Of a DNA stretch of 60,919 nt, positions 17,303-27,733 are shown piece after piece. The notes under the pieces were generated by a model, which worked only from the letters and a program-made list of their open reading frames with translations, was not told where the DNA came from and made no database searches. The stretch is from Carboxylicivirga sp. (GTDB lineage Bacteria; Bacteroidota; Bacteroidia; Bacteroidales; Marinilabiliaceae): contig JAOARW010000048.1 of assembly GCA_025210475.1 (NCBI GenBank), positions 1 through 60,919 of the forward strand, given 5' to 3'. A program made the translations under genes and the position numbers. Each line of letters opens with the position of its first letter. Position 1 is the first letter of the stretch.

Positions 17303-18460
17303 TTAGTTTTTCAGTAGCTCTGAATATTCTTTATGTAATTCATTCCAAATGTATTGACGTTCATAGTTCTCAACAATTTTTGTTCTTGAATTGCTGATCA
17401 AAATCTTTCTTTTTATCTCATCAACCATTAGGTCATACATTGCATTGTAAAGTGCCGGAACATCTTTTACAGGTATAATTAGCCCATTCACATTATCCTC
17501 AATAATTTCATTACAACCATTGATATTCGTAACAATACTGGGTAACTCCATAGCGCCGGCTTGCATAACAACATTAGGAAATCCTTCGCGATAAGATGGA
17601 AATGTAAAGATATCTGACATTGCTAAAAATGGCCTAACATCCTCTTGAAAACCTACCCAAATTATTGCTTCGTGCTCATCAATCATCTTTTCAGTTTCCG
17701 GATCTAAACGATCCAATTCTTTTTCAAACGTACCAACCAATAATAAACGACAAGAATTATTGTTATTATACACCTTCAGAAAAGCAGAAATTAATTCATT
17801 AATCCCTTTATCACCAACCAATCTTCCTACAAAGCAAAAAACAATATGGTGACCATTAAACGAATACTTATCCTTCAGACTTTTTATTGTGGATGAATTA
17901 ATTTGCGATAAAGAAAAATGACTCGTATCGATACCATTTGAACTGCCTTTTCCTATAATTTTTAATTTGTCTTTATCGCAAAACTTCTCATCTACAATAA
18001 ATTTACTTAATCCTGATGAATTCGGATAAACTTTTGAGGCACATGCATAAGTTAATTTCTCAACAACATTGAGTATAAGACGCTTAAAGCCTCTAGACTC
18101 CATCAATGGTAAACCCGCAACTGTATGTATACGGATTGGCACCTGGGCCAAATAAGAAGCTATCATACCAAGTGTACCTGCTTTTGGAGTATGACTGTGA
18201 ACGATATCTGGTTTTTCGTGCCTAAATAGCTTAAAAAGCTTCCACAAAGCAAATAAATCCCGAATTGGACTTATTTGCCGTGTCATTTTCACTTCATAAG
18301 TTTTAACCCCTTCCCGATCACTCACATATTGAAGATCTTTTCCTGGTGAAGAAACGCCAATTACATCATAAAACTGATTCATGTACTTCAATTGCCCTTT
18401 AAGTAGGCCTTCCAAAGACAATGGCACGGTTGTAATTCTTATGATTTTAGTTTTTTTCAT
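17303..18460 (-). CDS. Glycosyltransferase family 4 (PglA/WbuB-like)
   Basis: This 385-residue GT-B enzyme has an N-terminal domain with SPIRDLFALWKLFKLFR and PDIVHSHTPKAGTLGM (acceptor side) and a C-terminal donor domain with CFVGRLVGDKGINELI and SYREGFPNVVMQAG. The last motif is the E-x7-E element with Gln in place of the second Glu, a variant I recognise from relatives in this phylum. Its position directly after the initiator suggests it adds the second sugar to the lipid-linked unit. Sugar specificity cannot be read. Confidence 0.85.
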   Translation of the reverse strand: MKKTKIIRITTVPLSLEGLLKGQLKYMNQFYDVIGVSSPGKDLQYVSDREGVKTYEVKMTRQISPIRDLFALWKLFKLFRHEKPDIVHSHTPKAGTLGMIASYLAQVPIRIHTVAGLPLMESRGFKRLILNVVEKLTYACASKVYPNSSGLSKFIVDEKFCDKDKLKIIGKGSSNGIDTSHFSLSQINSSTIKSLKDKYSFNGHHIVFCFVGRLVGDKGINELISAFLKVYNNNNSCRLLLVGTFEKELDRLDPETEKMIDEHEAIIWVGFQEDVRPFLAMSDIFTFPSYREGFPNVVMQAGAMELPSIVTNINGCNEIIEDNVNGLIIPVKDVPALYNAMYDLMVDEIKRKILISNSRTKIVENYERQYIWNELHKEYSELLKN

Positions 18461-18512
18461 GACTTAGAATTATAATAGGTTACAACACACCTCCAATTCA
18501 TCCCCGTATCTT

Positions 18513-19598
18513 TTAATTGGCTTCGGGGTTACAATTGATATAGAAATTCGTTAACCATATACTTGTATCAACAATATCAAATCCCGCTTTCTTAATAAAC
18601 GGATGACTGTCCACTTCTTTTTTATCCTCGACGATATGAACAATCTTCCTGGCCCATTCAATAGCTTTATCATTTAAGCTCATTCGGTGGATCATGCCAC
18701 ATCCCATATCTACTTCTTCAGTAATAGTATCCGTTATCAAACAGTCTAAACCTGCAGCCTGCGCTTCTATTAATGTTAGAGGTAATCCCTCGTATAGAGA
18801 AGGCATTAAGAACACGTCCATTTGCGATAATATCTCAGGGATATCAGATTGAGAGCCCATAAACTTTACTTTTGAGTAAATTCCAATCTTTTGGGCTTCG
18901 ATTTCAATCTCGTCCATAAGCTTTCCGTCTCCAACTAGTCTTAATTCTACATTCTTATTTAGTTTATATAGCTCATTAAACACTTTTAGGATAAACCTAT
19001 GGTTCTTTACTTTTCTAAAACTCCCAACATGTCCGATTACGATTTTACCACCACTTTCCTTAGCATAGTTTAATCTATACTTATTCAACATAACACCATT
19101 GGGTATCACTTTATAGTTTTTAAAATTTTCCCCATAAAGCCACTTAGCGGCTTCTTCTGAACAGGCAAGTTGATGTGTAGTTGACTTTAATATTGACGAT
19201 TTTAAATAGTTTCTAACTATTTTTTCAAAGAATCCATACTTCACATTACTGGTATGACTGTGTGCTATTCTTACTGGAATTTTGGCCTCTTTAGCCACTT
19301 TTAATATTAAACTGCTAACGTCATTTAAATGAGAGTGAACAATTGAATAGCTGTTAGTCAAGAAAAATTGTTTTAGTCTTTTTTGATACGATATCGGACC
19401 AACATCAGTTATATAAGGAATTCTATGAACTTTCCCGCCTAACGCAACTATTTCAGTCTCGTAATCACCTTTTGTTTCATGCTGAACAAGAAAATCAAAT
19501 TGAATCTTCGATCTGTCAATATTACGGTAAATATTCATTACTAATGTTTCCGCTCCTCCTCTGCTTAAAACTCTGAAAACCTGTAACACTCTTATCAT
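18513..19598 (-). CDS. Glycosyltransferase family 4 (EpsF-like)
   Basis: This 361-residue protein has FRVLSRGGAETLVMNIYR at the N-terminus, typical of EpsF-like GT4 enzymes, VHSHLNDVSSLI in the acceptor domain, and IVIGHVGSFRKVKNHRFIL and YEGLPLTLIEAQ with an intact E-x7-E pair in the donor domain. It is cytoplasmic or membrane-associated and retaining. It probably extends the block A repeat unit. It lies in the same minus-strand run, 52 nt from the previous gene. Confidence 0.88.
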   Translation of the reverse strand: MIRVLQVFRVLSRGGAETLVMNIYRNIDRSKIQFDFLVQHETKGDYETEIVALGGKVHRIPYITDVGPISYQKRLKQFFLTNSYSIVHSHLNDVSSLILKVAKEAKIPVRIAHSHTSNVKYGFFEKIVRNYLKSSILKSTTHQLACSEEAAKWLYGENFKNYKVIPNGVMLNKYRLNYAKESGGKIVIGHVGSFRKVKNHRFILKVFNELYKLNKNVELRLVGDGKLMDEIEIEAQKIGIYSKVKFMGSQSDIPEILSQMDVFLMPSLYEGLPLTLIEAQAAGLDCLITDTITEEVDMGCGMIHRMSLNDKAIEWARKIVHIVEDKKEVDSHPFIKKAGFDIVDTSIWLTNFYINCNPEAN

Positions 19599-19623
19599 AC
19601 TTCCTTGTTTTATATGCTTAGTC

Positions 19624-20502
19624 TTACCCCCTTCTAATTTTAAAACGTATATATAAATTTAAAAGGATTCCGAGAGGTATTGCTCCAACAGTTAAACCTT
19701 TCTTATTACTTTTTCTTAAAAAGCTACTATCGCCAGAAAAAATAGCTGATGAAACATAGTGTATAGCAGCTCTAAAACGATCGATAAACCGAACTCCATA
19801 TTTCATATTGACTAAACGTGCCTCTGCAAACCCCCGAGGACTTTGTTTATATTGTCTTAAAATTGTACCACTAGATCCATCTTCCTGATAGTCTACAATG
19901 CACAAAACTTCATTTAAAACAAGCAGTTCATAATCTTGATCAATTAAGGTGTATTTACTACCCAAAGGAACCAAACGTTCACCAGGATAAATCCCGTAAT
20001 CTGGGTATTTCTTCACAACCTCTGTCCGATACACAACTTTTTTATCTCCCTGACCGCCTGATGCATAATAATAACTCAACTTTGTACTTTTTTTATCGGG
20101 CAATTTATTACCTAAAATGGTACCATCCTCTAACGCATCTAATCCAACAATTCCAGCGAAATTATCATTACCGTACTTATTCCAAAACGACAATATCTTT
20201 TCAATGGCAGTTTCCGGCATGTAATCATCTGAATCAACACAAACATTTAAATCTGTTTTAATCAGATGGTAAGCTGTATTATGAGCCCCATGCATCCCTT
20301 GATTGTCTTGATAATGGTATTTTATTGATATTTTTCCATCTGTAATCCATTCTTTTACAACATCAGCAGTGTTATCAACAGAGCCATCATCAATAATTAA
20401 CCACTCAAAATCATTGTTTGATTGCTTTAACAGGCTCATATATAATCGGGGAAGTAAATGAGCTCTATTAAAACTAGGGGTAAAAACAGTTATTTTTTTC
20501 AT
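19624..20502 (-). CDS. Glycosyltransferase family 2
   Basis: This 292-residue GT-A enzyme starts TVFTPSFNRAHLLPRLYMSL, with EWLIIDDGSVDNT (nucleotide binding) and NVCVDSDDYMPE carrying the DxD-type metal ligand. It is an inverting transferase adding one sugar to the block A unit. No membrane helix is obvious. It is followed downstream by the EpsF-like gene and preceded by the polymerase gene. Confidence 0.88.
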   Translation of the reverse strand: MKKITVFTPSFNRAHLLPRLYMSLLKQSNNDFEWLIIDDGSVDNTADVVKEWITDGKISIKYHYQDNQGMHGAHNTAYHLIKTDLNVCVDSDDYMPETAIEKILSFWNKYGNDNFAGIVGLDALEDGTILGNKLPDKKSTKLSYYYASGGQGDKKVVYRTEVVKKYPDYGIYPGERLVPLGSKYTLIDQDYELLVLNEVLCIVDYQEDGSSGTILRQYKQSPRGFAEARLVNMKYGVRFIDRFRAAIHYVSSAIFSGDSSFLRKSNKKGLTVGAIPLGILLNLYIRFKIRRG

Positions 20503-20551
20503 AACATTGTTTTGTAAAAGATATTACCTCAATCTGATATAATTAAGTCAG

Positions 20552-21640
20552 TTACGTTAATATATGATACATAACGTAGCTAAACGAAAAGTAAACAAAA
20601 AGTACATAACCAATCTTTGAATATTGATTATGGAACATTCGATGTTTAAGCAATGGATAAACAATAACTAAGGCCATTAAAAACCAGGATAAATAAGCAA
20701 AACGATTTGAAAAAGCAGCCCTTATTACCAATATCCAAAATGCATTACAAATCACATAAGTACCATAAAGCTGAAAATAAAACTTATCCTTAAAATTATA
20801 TTTTACTATATATAGGTAACCTACTATGACAGCAACTGAACTATACAATAGAAAATCCCATCGGAACCCTGTACTAGAAAACTGATGTGCAAATTCATTA
20901 CTTGTCATATAGGCAGTCATACGTTCGTCACCAAAGCCTAAGCTTGCAAATAAGTTTTCCCAAAATCCCCCCATAAGTAATGATAAACCAATTGCCGCAA
21001 ACCAAGCTATTAAATAGGATTTAGGTTTATTATGTATAAATGTTAATACAAATGCTACAAATGGTAACATCATTGACTTATGAAATGAAACTGAGATCAA
21101 TAAAAGTGGAATCATAACCGGTAAAACCTTCCGATATGATATTGCACAAATAAAAAAGGAAGATGCCAATCCAGCACGAATACCATTGGTTCCATAGCTC
21201 CAAAACGAGAAACTACCAATACATGCTATTAAAGCCAGAAAAGCATAATCATTATGCCAACGTTTAACAGCTATATATATCGGAATAATGTATAATGCTG
21301 AACACAATAAAAAAAACCATTCCACACTCATTAAGTGGGTGCATGTCTTTATAAAAATATTAAATCCATAGTCCCTACCAGTTAACTCTCCTCCGCTTAA
21401 TAAGTATTCATACTTTCTGGCGTATGTGGCCATATCGCCAAAGTAATAACCGCTAATTGGTCTTAAGCCCATATAAAATATAACGAAGACTAACAACAAC
21501 ATCACGGCACTCCTATTCAGTAGTCTTACTTTAAATTCAAATCCTGTATTAGTACTTGTATGATAAACCACATACAAAAAAGTTAATAGCAGAATGTTAA
21601 TATAAATTTCAGTATAATATGGTAATGGTATAAAAGTCAT
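20552..21640 (-). CDS. EpsG-family polysaccharide polymerase (Wzy-like)
   Basis: This 362-residue protein has about ten hydrophobic segments and little similarity beyond topology. FYMGLRPISGYYFGDMATYARKYE is the EpsG hallmark, with an Arg followed by a segment near residue 60 that resembles the GDxxxY region. GTNGIRAGLASSFFICAIS is a second conserved loop. Such proteins join lipid-linked repeat units in the periplasm. It is the only polymerase candidate of block A, and a second candidate of another family lies at 38374-39591. Confidence 0.8.
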   Translation of the reverse strand: MTFIPLPYYTEIYINILLLTFLYVVYHTSTNTGFEFKVRLLNRSAVMLLLVFVIFYMGLRPISGYYFGDMATYARKYEYLLSGGELTGRDYGFNIFIKTCTHLMSVEWFFLLCSALYIIPIYIAVKRWHNDYAFLALIACIGSFSFWSYGTNGIRAGLASSFFICAISYRKVLPVMIPLLLISVSFHKSMMLPFVAFVLTFIHNKPKSYLIAWFAAIGLSLLMGGFWENLFASLGFGDERMTAYMTSNEFAHQFSSTGFRWDFLLYSSVAVIVGYLYIVKYNFKDKFYFQLYGTYVICNAFWILVIRAAFSNRFAYLSWFLMALVIVYPLLKHRMFHNQYSKIGYVLFVYFSFSYVMYHILT

Positions 21641-21711
21641 TCAAAGAAGTATTTAATAAAAAAACAAATGCCAGATAGTTTTAATCTGCAATAAACGTCA
21701 TCTTATTAACC

Positions 21712-22824
21712 TTATGATTTAGTTGTTAGTACTTTCTCATTCCACAATTTCATTATTCTGTCTAGTCCATAATTTTCAGAATTCTTCTTTGCAGCTTCGG
21801 ATAATGTTCGCTGATGATCTTCACTTTCAGCAAAAGCTTTTAATTTATTTACAAATTCTTTTTTATTATTATTTGGAATTAGCACTCCATCTATATTATT
21901 TGTAATAATATTTCGAGGCCCCGTTGGACAATCAAAAGAATAAACCGGAACACCAACAGAAAATGCTTCGAGAATAAGCATCGGGAAACACTCCTGCTCC
22001 GAAGTCATTAAAACTACTTTTGAATCTGAAATTGATGATAAAACATGGTTTGTATTTCCTTTAAGAATAATCGATGATTCCAGTTTTCTTGATTTTATCG
22101 TTTGTTCAATTTTTTTTCCATACTCACTATCTATTGAACCAAAAATATGAAGAATCCAGTCGGAATGTGTTTTAATAAACTCTTCCCAAATATCAATCAT
22201 TATCTCAATACGCTTAACAGGTGCAACTCGAACAACAGTTACTGCAGTTTTTGCCTTTTTATTAATAGGCCTGTAATAATTATTTGAGAGGGTAATTATT
22301 GGATTATTAATCACTGTGATATTCTTGGAATAGTAAAATGAACGCTCCTCATTACTTAAAACAACCAATTGATCATAACGAGACTCAATCCATCTAAATA
22401 CATTTTCCTTGAATGATTTTAAATTCTGTTTATAAAATCTTGTTGCATGAAACTCTTTTACAATTTTTGATTTGCCTCTATACACAAATGGCAATACATA
22501 TGTAATTGGGATATGAGATGCGACAAGAACAATATCTGGTTTATTTCTGAAAATATAGTATTGAAATTGTATTAAATTCTTAATGAATAATAAAATATTC
22601 CGAAGTGAAAAGTAACTTCGCTCACGATTATATTGAACATTTAGATCTTTGAATTTCACTCGTTTATCGAGCTCATATATATATGATTTATTACCATTCT
22701 CTGTGCTCATAATGGTAACATCATAATTAAAAACAGAAGACCAATAGTTTGCCTTTAAGGCAACTAAACGCTCAATTCCCCCATGCTTATAAAACTGATC
22801 AACTAGTATCGTAACTTTCTTCAT
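21712..22824 (-). CDS. Glycosyltransferase family 4
   Basis: This 370-residue GT-B enzyme has VDQFYKHGGIERLVALKANYW at the N-terminus and, in the donor domain, VTVVRVAPVKRIEIMI and SEQECFPMLILEAFSVG with both Glu residues of E-x7-E. It is closely similar in plan to the next gene, 22824-23921, with which it shares one base (stop/start TAATG), so the two are probably translationally coupled. It adds an unknown sugar in block A. Confidence 0.87.
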   Translation of the reverse strand: MKKVTILVDQFYKHGGIERLVALKANYWSSVFNYDVTIMSTENGNKSYIYELDKRVKFKDLNVQYNRERSYFSLRNILLFIKNLIQFQYYIFRNKPDIVLVASHIPITYVLPFVYRGKSKIVKEFHATRFYKQNLKSFKENVFRWIESRYDQLVVLSNEERSFYYSKNITVINNPIITLSNNYYRPINKKAKTAVTVVRVAPVKRIEIMIDIWEEFIKTHSDWILHIFGSIDSEYGKKIEQTIKSRKLESSIILKGNTNHVLSSISDSKVVLMTSEQECFPMLILEAFSVGVPVYSFDCPTGPRNIITNNIDGVLIPNNNKKEFVNKLKAFAESEDHQRTLSEAAKKNSENYGLDRIMKLWNEKVLTTKS

Positions 22825-23921
22825 TAGTTTTTAATTAATGCTTTAAACAGATCATCCCATTCTTGCACTATAACATCAGGTAAATATCGATTAACATTAT
22901 TACGTGCATGCGCACCTAGCTCTTTACGTTTATGATTATCTTTAATTAAGAGTAATAATTTATCTGCCAATTCTGAGACATTAAGTGGAGATACCAAATA
23001 ACCATCCACTCCATCACTTATAATATCTTTTGGTCCTAATGGACAATCAAATGACACACAAGGCAATCCACAAGCCATAGCTTCTATCAGAACCATGCCA
23101 AAACCTTCAAATCGTGATGATAGTGCATATATGGAGGCATCCATATATTTATCCTCTATATTTGCCACTGGCTCGTTTAGTGATACATTATCACTAATCC
23201 CTAATTCATCAGCCAGAATCAATAATTCTTGCTTTAAAATGGTTTTTCCATAAATATCCAATTTCCAATCCGGGAATCTTTCAACCACTAGTTTCCATGC
23301 TCTAAGTAATAAATCAAACCCTTTCACATGGCTCATCGAGCCCACACTAATCACTCGCTTTTTATCTAACGCTGCCGGAGTTTCAGGATAAAAGGATATT
23401 GGATTTGGTATTATCTGCGCATTAACTTTATTCCACTCCTTTGTATTTTCTTTTGTCAATACAATAAATTTATCAAAAAGTTGACTGCCGAGATCAGCTG
23501 CATATCCTTGCATCCTAAATTTTAATTTACTTAATAAGCTTTTGGGATTAGTCTTTTGATATACTTGTTTAACGGTGTGTCGTTCATATACTATTGGTAT
23601 TCTTTTTTTGAAATACAATGGAACAAATAATCCTTTTAATCCATCATCACAAACACTAATCACATCAGGTTCAATGCCATTAACTACTTTTGTAATTCCT
23701 TTAACGTAATCATAAACTTTAAGGAAACTCCCTCGAGTTTTGATATTATGAAAAACTATATTTTCACTAAAATCATAAAACAAAGAATTATTTTTTTGAT
23801 TTAATGTGAGAATATGAATTTCATACGCCTTCTTATCTGCAAGTAAACTTGCTTTTATTGACAAAACACGCTCTAATCCACCCGATCCACAAACACCATT
23901 TGTTATATAGAGAATTTTCAT
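22824..23921 (-). CDS. Glycosyltransferase family 4
   Basis: This 365-residue GT-B enzyme has YITNGVCGSGGLERVLSIK, then VISVGSMSHVKGFDLLLRAW and SRFEGFGMVLIEAMACGLP (intact E-x7-E). It abuts the upstream gene at 23922 without a gap and shares a base with the downstream one. It belongs with three neighbours to a run of four GT4 genes that looks like expansion by duplication and divergence. Role: one sugar addition in the block A unit, specificity unknown. Confidence 0.88.
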   Translation of the reverse strand: MKILYITNGVCGSGGLERVLSIKASLLADKKAYEIHILTLNQKNNSLFYDFSENIVFHNIKTRGSFLKVYDYVKGITKVVNGIEPDVISVCDDGLKGLFVPLYFKKRIPIVYERHTVKQVYQKTNPKSLLSKLKFRMQGYAADLGSQLFDKFIVLTKENTKEWNKVNAQIIPNPISFYPETPAALDKKRVISVGSMSHVKGFDLLLRAWKLVVERFPDWKLDIYGKTILKQELLILADELGISDNVSLNEPVANIEDKYMDASIYALSSRFEGFGMVLIEAMACGLPCVSFDCPLGPKDIISDGVDGYLVSPLNVSELADKLLLLIKDNHKRKELGAHARNNVNRYLPDVIVQEWDDLFKALIKN

Positions 23922-25046
23922 CTAAATATTTAAAACTGCATTTAATTTGCTAAGAATGATTTCATTCATATTTTCCTCAGAACAAGCACTATTTCTCATT
24001 AGGGATTGCTTTAAAGTGTCATCTTCAATAATTTTTTTGATACCATGGGCTACTGATTCTGCATCTAACTCAGTAATTAATCCTGTTTTTGTATCCTTAA
24101 TAATAGAATATGCTGTTGGAAAGCAGGTTGTAACTATTGATTTCCCAAGAATCTTAGCTTCAATTAACGTAATCCCTAAGCCTTCAGTGGTAGATGTTTG
24201 ACAATAAATGTCACAAAACTTAATATATGGATAAGGATTAGCCTTATACCCTAATAAACATACTTGTTCACTTAATCCATGTTCGTTAATCAGTTTTTGC
24301 AATCGATTCTTTTGCGAGCCGTCTCCAATAATATACCATCTAACAGTATATCCATATTCAATTAATTTTTTAGCAGCTAAAATGGCTATTTCAAAGCTTT
24401 TTGGCTTTTCTAACCTACCAACAGATACTATATTAATGAAAGTTTTATCAAAGTCGTCAACAATGAATTCGTTAGATCTTTCTATAACTTCATTACTATC
24501 TACGAGATCCCTTATTGTTACAATCTTATTTTTATCGAAGTACTTCGACATAACGGCATTTACATGATCTGACACGGCTACAATATTATTATAATTTTGA
24601 TAAACTTTTTTATCAAATACTACATTGTATCCTTCATGATCATAATCAGCATTAAACCATGCTAATTTCCTTGAAGCCTTTACTTTATTCGCAACATAAT
24701 AGGTAGAAAACCCCTGCCCCCAAGCAATCGCTATATCATAACTTCCACCTTGTCTATCAATATCTTTTCCATAACATTTCCAATGCAACTGGGACAAATG
24801 ATATTTATTTTGCCAATCAATTAATCGATAGAGTTTATACTTTAGTCTTTTAACAAGAGTTATTGGATTAATGATTTGATGTACTTTAATTGTTGATGGT
24901 AATAACTTCTCAAAGACTCCTCCTTTCTTTAGAACATATAAATCAACCTGATATATATTTAGATCAATTTTATTTAAAAGAGTAGATAAGCTTTTTTCAG
25001 CTCCCCCAATATCGAATGAATCTATTACAATAATAACCTTCTTCAT
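23922..25046 (-). CDS. Glycosyltransferase family 4
   Basis: This 374-residue enzyme has VIDSFDIGGAEKSLSTLLNK, NIVSVGRLEKPKSFEIAILA and STTEGLGITLIEAKILGK. It resembles the next gene upstream (25062-26234) more than the others: both have the LIEAK/IAEAK form of the E-x7-E motif and NPYPYxKxC before it. It is a retaining transferase of the cytoplasmic assembly line. AT-rich codon use like the rest of block A. Confidence 0.87.
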   Translation of the reverse strand: MKKVIIVIDSFDIGGAEKSLSTLLNKIDLNIYQVDLYVLKKGGVFEKLLPSTIKVHQIINPITLVKRLKYKLYRLIDWQNKYHLSQLHWKCYGKDIDRQGGSYDIAIAWGQGFSTYYVANKVKASRKLAWFNADYDHEGYNVVFDKKVYQNYNNIVAVSDHVNAVMSKYFDKNKIVTIRDLVDSNEVIERSNEFIVDDFDKTFINIVSVGRLEKPKSFEIAILAAKKLIEYGYTVRWYIIGDGSQKNRLQKLINEHGLSEQVCLLGYKANPYPYIKFCDIYCQTSTTEGLGITLIEAKILGKSIVTTCFPTAYSIIKDTKTGLITELDAESVAHGIKKIIEDDTLKQSLMRNSACSEENMNEIILSKLNAVLNI

Positions 25047-25061
25047 TACAAAACAATTACA

Positions 25062-26234
25062 TTAAAATATCGAGGTATATTCAACTGTTTCACAACCTTC
25101 ATTCTTTAAATTATGAATAATGCTTTTTCTCAAACTTTCATTATCTATGATTTGTTTAATACCTTCATATATTCCTTCTGAATTTATATCTACTAGAATT
25201 CCGTTGTAATTATCTTTCAGTTGCTCCATTGCTCCTGTGGTTTTTGTAGAAACAATGGGCACATTAAATATTTTCGCTTCTGCAATTGTGATACCGTACC
25301 CCTCATGAAAAGAGGGTTGCAAATAAATTTTACAATATTTCATATAAGGATAAGGATTGCTCCTCTCTCCCAACAATTTAACTTCTTCTAATAATTCAAG
25401 TTGTTTAATTTCTTTCTTCAAAGAAGAATACTCTTCACCCCCGCCGACAATACTCCATCTAACAACATAGCCCTCTTGCTTTAACCTTTTAATTGCAGGA
25501 AGTACTATTGTATGCCCTTTTTCCTTGGTGAGTCTAGCAACGGTTACAATATCAATCACATTATTGCCAGAATCAAATGGATTGTTTTCATCTGATTTTT
25601 GAGCAATATCATCTTTGTGTATAATATTGTGTGACACTTTTGCTTTACTTTTAATCCCCGGAATCATCTCTATCAATTTCTGTCGACTATATTCCGAAAC
25701 AACATTGATTTGGTCGTATTGCAAAAATAATTTTCTGTAGGTTGCTTTACTAAAAGGAATCTTTGAGACGTCAAAATGAATCCATTGAACTTTTAATTTC
25801 GCAGTTACATTTTTCAAAATATAATTTGAAATAAAATGATGTGGTCCTGCGTATGACACTGCAATGTCATACTTCTCCTCTTGCTTGATAATCCGTGTAT
25901 CAATCAATTTGTAATTTAATACAAAGTCATCAGTTAGTTTCCACAAAAAATAAATAAACAACCCTTTTATCGCCTTAATGTAATCCCTCTTTAGTATTAG
26001 TTCTTTTACAAAGACTTTAGGTCCAATATTAATAAAGTTAAGTATATCCTTCTTATTTTGTATCTCTATAATATTTACATCAGTTGGTATTTCTTGTAAA
26101 AGTCCACCCGATTTTTCTAACATTAAGACATCAATATTGAAATCTTTACGTAATACTTCAATCAAGCTAAGCAATGCTCTTTCAGTTCCTCCTACATTCA
26201 TATTATGTATGAAAAATAATATCTTTTTCTTCAC
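25062..26234 (-). CDS. Glycosyltransferase family 4
   Basis: This 390-residue enzyme has IHNMNVGGTERALLSLIEV, DIVTVARLTKEKGHTIVLP and SFHEGYGITIAEAKIFNVP. Its start overlaps the flippase stop by four bases (ATGA), so it is coupled to the flippase. Similarity of layout to 23922-25046 suggests an old duplication. Sugar specificity is unknown. Confidence 0.87.
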   Translation of the reverse strand: MKKKILFFIHNMNVGGTERALLSLIEVLRKDFNIDVLMLEKSGGLLQEIPTDVNIIEIQNKKDILNFINIGPKVFVKELILKRDYIKAIKGLFIYFLWKLTDDFVLNYKLIDTRIIKQEEKYDIAVSYAGPHHFISNYILKNVTAKLKVQWIHFDVSKIPFSKATYRKLFLQYDQINVVSEYSRQKLIEMIPGIKSKAKVSHNIIHKDDIAQKSDENNPFDSGNNVIDIVTVARLTKEKGHTIVLPAIKRLKQEGYVVRWSIVGGGEEYSSLKKEIKQLELLEEVKLLGERSNPYPYMKYCKIYLQPSFHEGYGITIAEAKIFNVPIVSTKTTGAMEQLKDNYNGILVDINSEGIYEGIKQIIDNESLRKSIIHNLKNEGCETVEYTSIF

Positions 26235-27667
26235 TTGTTTTTAATTAAGTTTAAGACACTAACAAACATATTCTTATCTACAAGATATATACCACAACAG
26301 TATACACACATACCAACACAAACTTGCAATGACAGAATCACATAGCTATTTTCCACACTCATAAAAGTTAAACAATAAACAAAAATAGCCATAACACCAG
26401 AAATAGCCATAATCTTATACATATCCTTTATAATATGCTTAATACCATATCCGAATTTTTTCTTTGTTGCAACAATGGTTATAATAAAGGTAGGAATCGT
26501 TGAGAGAATTAGATTAGCATACAACATCATTACTATTCCAAATTTAAAAGACACAAAAATAGAAACAGTCAATAACACTTTATTTACAAGCTCTATATAA
26601 AGGTATTGTGAAGCATTACCAAGAGCAGCTATAGCTTTTAAATTAAATCCTGTAAATGTATTTACTAAAGTGATTACCCCAAGAATTTGAAACATTGGTA
26701 CCGAAGCCAGCCATTTATCAGAAACCAATGCTATAATTAAATCTTTTGCTACGACAATCGCACCTATCATGATTGGAAATAAAACAAGCGAAGAAAACTT
26801 TAATCCTTGAGAGAACGATTTTCTAAATCGTTCTAAATCATCATTCACTGTCGACAAATATGGATACATTATGTGTTCAATTAGGCCACCTGTATTTCCT
26901 TTTATCAACCCATCAATTGATCTGGCTCTTTGAAAAAAGCCTAAATCTGTCATAGAATAAACCTTTCCAATTATAATTCTATACATATTATTATAAACAG
27001 CGTGAACTATTGCATGTATTAGGAACTTAGAGCCAAATTTAAAGAGTGGTAATACTTCCGAAAAGCTAAACTCCCATAATGGTCTCCAGCTATATATCAC
27101 AAATAATAAGGTAACTCTTAATGTCGAACCTAACAATTGTTGTATCACTAAAGCCCAAACTCCGTAACCTCCAAAAGCTAAAAAGATTCCAACGGCACCT
27201 GAAATAAAAGATGTATATACTTCAATTTTCGCTGGAATTTTATATTCTAGTTGCTTTGACAATAAACTTCGAGGAACAGTTCCTATTGATTCTATTAATA
27301 CCACACAAGATAAGGCCTGTATAATACTAAACAATTCAGGTTCTTTATAAAAATCAGAAATGAAATTTGAACAAATAATCAGGCATAAAGTCACAACTAA
27401 TGCAATTGCAATATTGATATAAAATACTGATGATTCTTCAATTTTGTTTATATTCTTTTTCTGAATTAAAGCTGCGCCTGCTCCTCCTTCTGCTAGAGCT
27501 CCACCTATGGCAGTAAATACGGCAACCATGGCTACTAATCCAAAATCTTTTGGATCAAGAAGTCTTGCTAAAATTACTGAAACTACAAATTGTGATATTT
27601 GAGTTCCAAATCGCCCGGCCCCTAACCAAAATACTCCACGAAAGGTTTTTCTTTTAATATCCTCCAA
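26231..27667 (-). CDS. Lipopolysaccharide/O-unit flippase (Wzx, WzxC-like)
   Basis: This 478-residue membrane protein has about 12-14 hydrophobic segments and starts KRKTFRGVFWLGAGRFGTQ, followed by VVSVILARLLDPKDFGLVAM, the signature start of WzxC/TuaB-type flippases. It moves the lipid-linked repeat unit across the inner membrane. It is the first gene of block A, with a likely promoter just upstream (27701-27733). A second, different flippase is encoded at 31767-33332, so the two blocks probably export separate glycans. Confidence 0.88.
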   Translation of the reverse strand: MEDIKRKTFRGVFWLGAGRFGTQISQFVVSVILARLLDPKDFGLVAMVAVFTAIGGALAEGGAGAALIQKKNINKIEESSVFYINIAIALVVTLCLIICSNFISDFYKEPELFSIIQALSCVVLIESIGTVPRSLLSKQLEYKIPAKIEVYTSFISGAVGIFLAFGGYGVWALVIQQLLGSTLRVTLLFVIYSWRPLWEFSFSEVLPLFKFGSKFLIHAIVHAVYNNMYRIIIGKVYSMTDLGFFQRARSIDGLIKGNTGGLIEHIMYPYLSTVNDDLERFRKSFSQGLKFSSLVLFPIMIGAIVVAKDLIIALVSDKWLASVPMFQILGVITLVNTFTGFNLKAIAALGNASQYLYIELVNKVLLTVSIFVSFKFGIVMMLYANLILSTIPTFIITIVATKKKFGYGIKHIIKDMYKIMAISGVMAIFVYCLTFMSVENSYVILSLQVCVGMCVYCCGIYLVDKNMFVSVLNLIKNK

Positions 27668-27700
27668 GTTTTAGCTCTCTATAAATTATATAAAACATCC

Positions 27701-27733
27701 CAAATCTATACAGCTTCGCCTCCTCAATCCCAA
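27701..27733 (-). promoter_or_regulatory. Candidate Bacteroidota-type promoter of block A
   Basis: On the minus strand, TTG at 27733-27731 and TAGATTTG at 27708-27701 are separated by 22 nt, close to the -33 TTG / -7 TAnnTTTG pattern of Bacteroidota. Transcription would start near 27695, giving a leader of about 28 nt before the flippase gene. This is a pattern match only. Confidence 0.4.
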
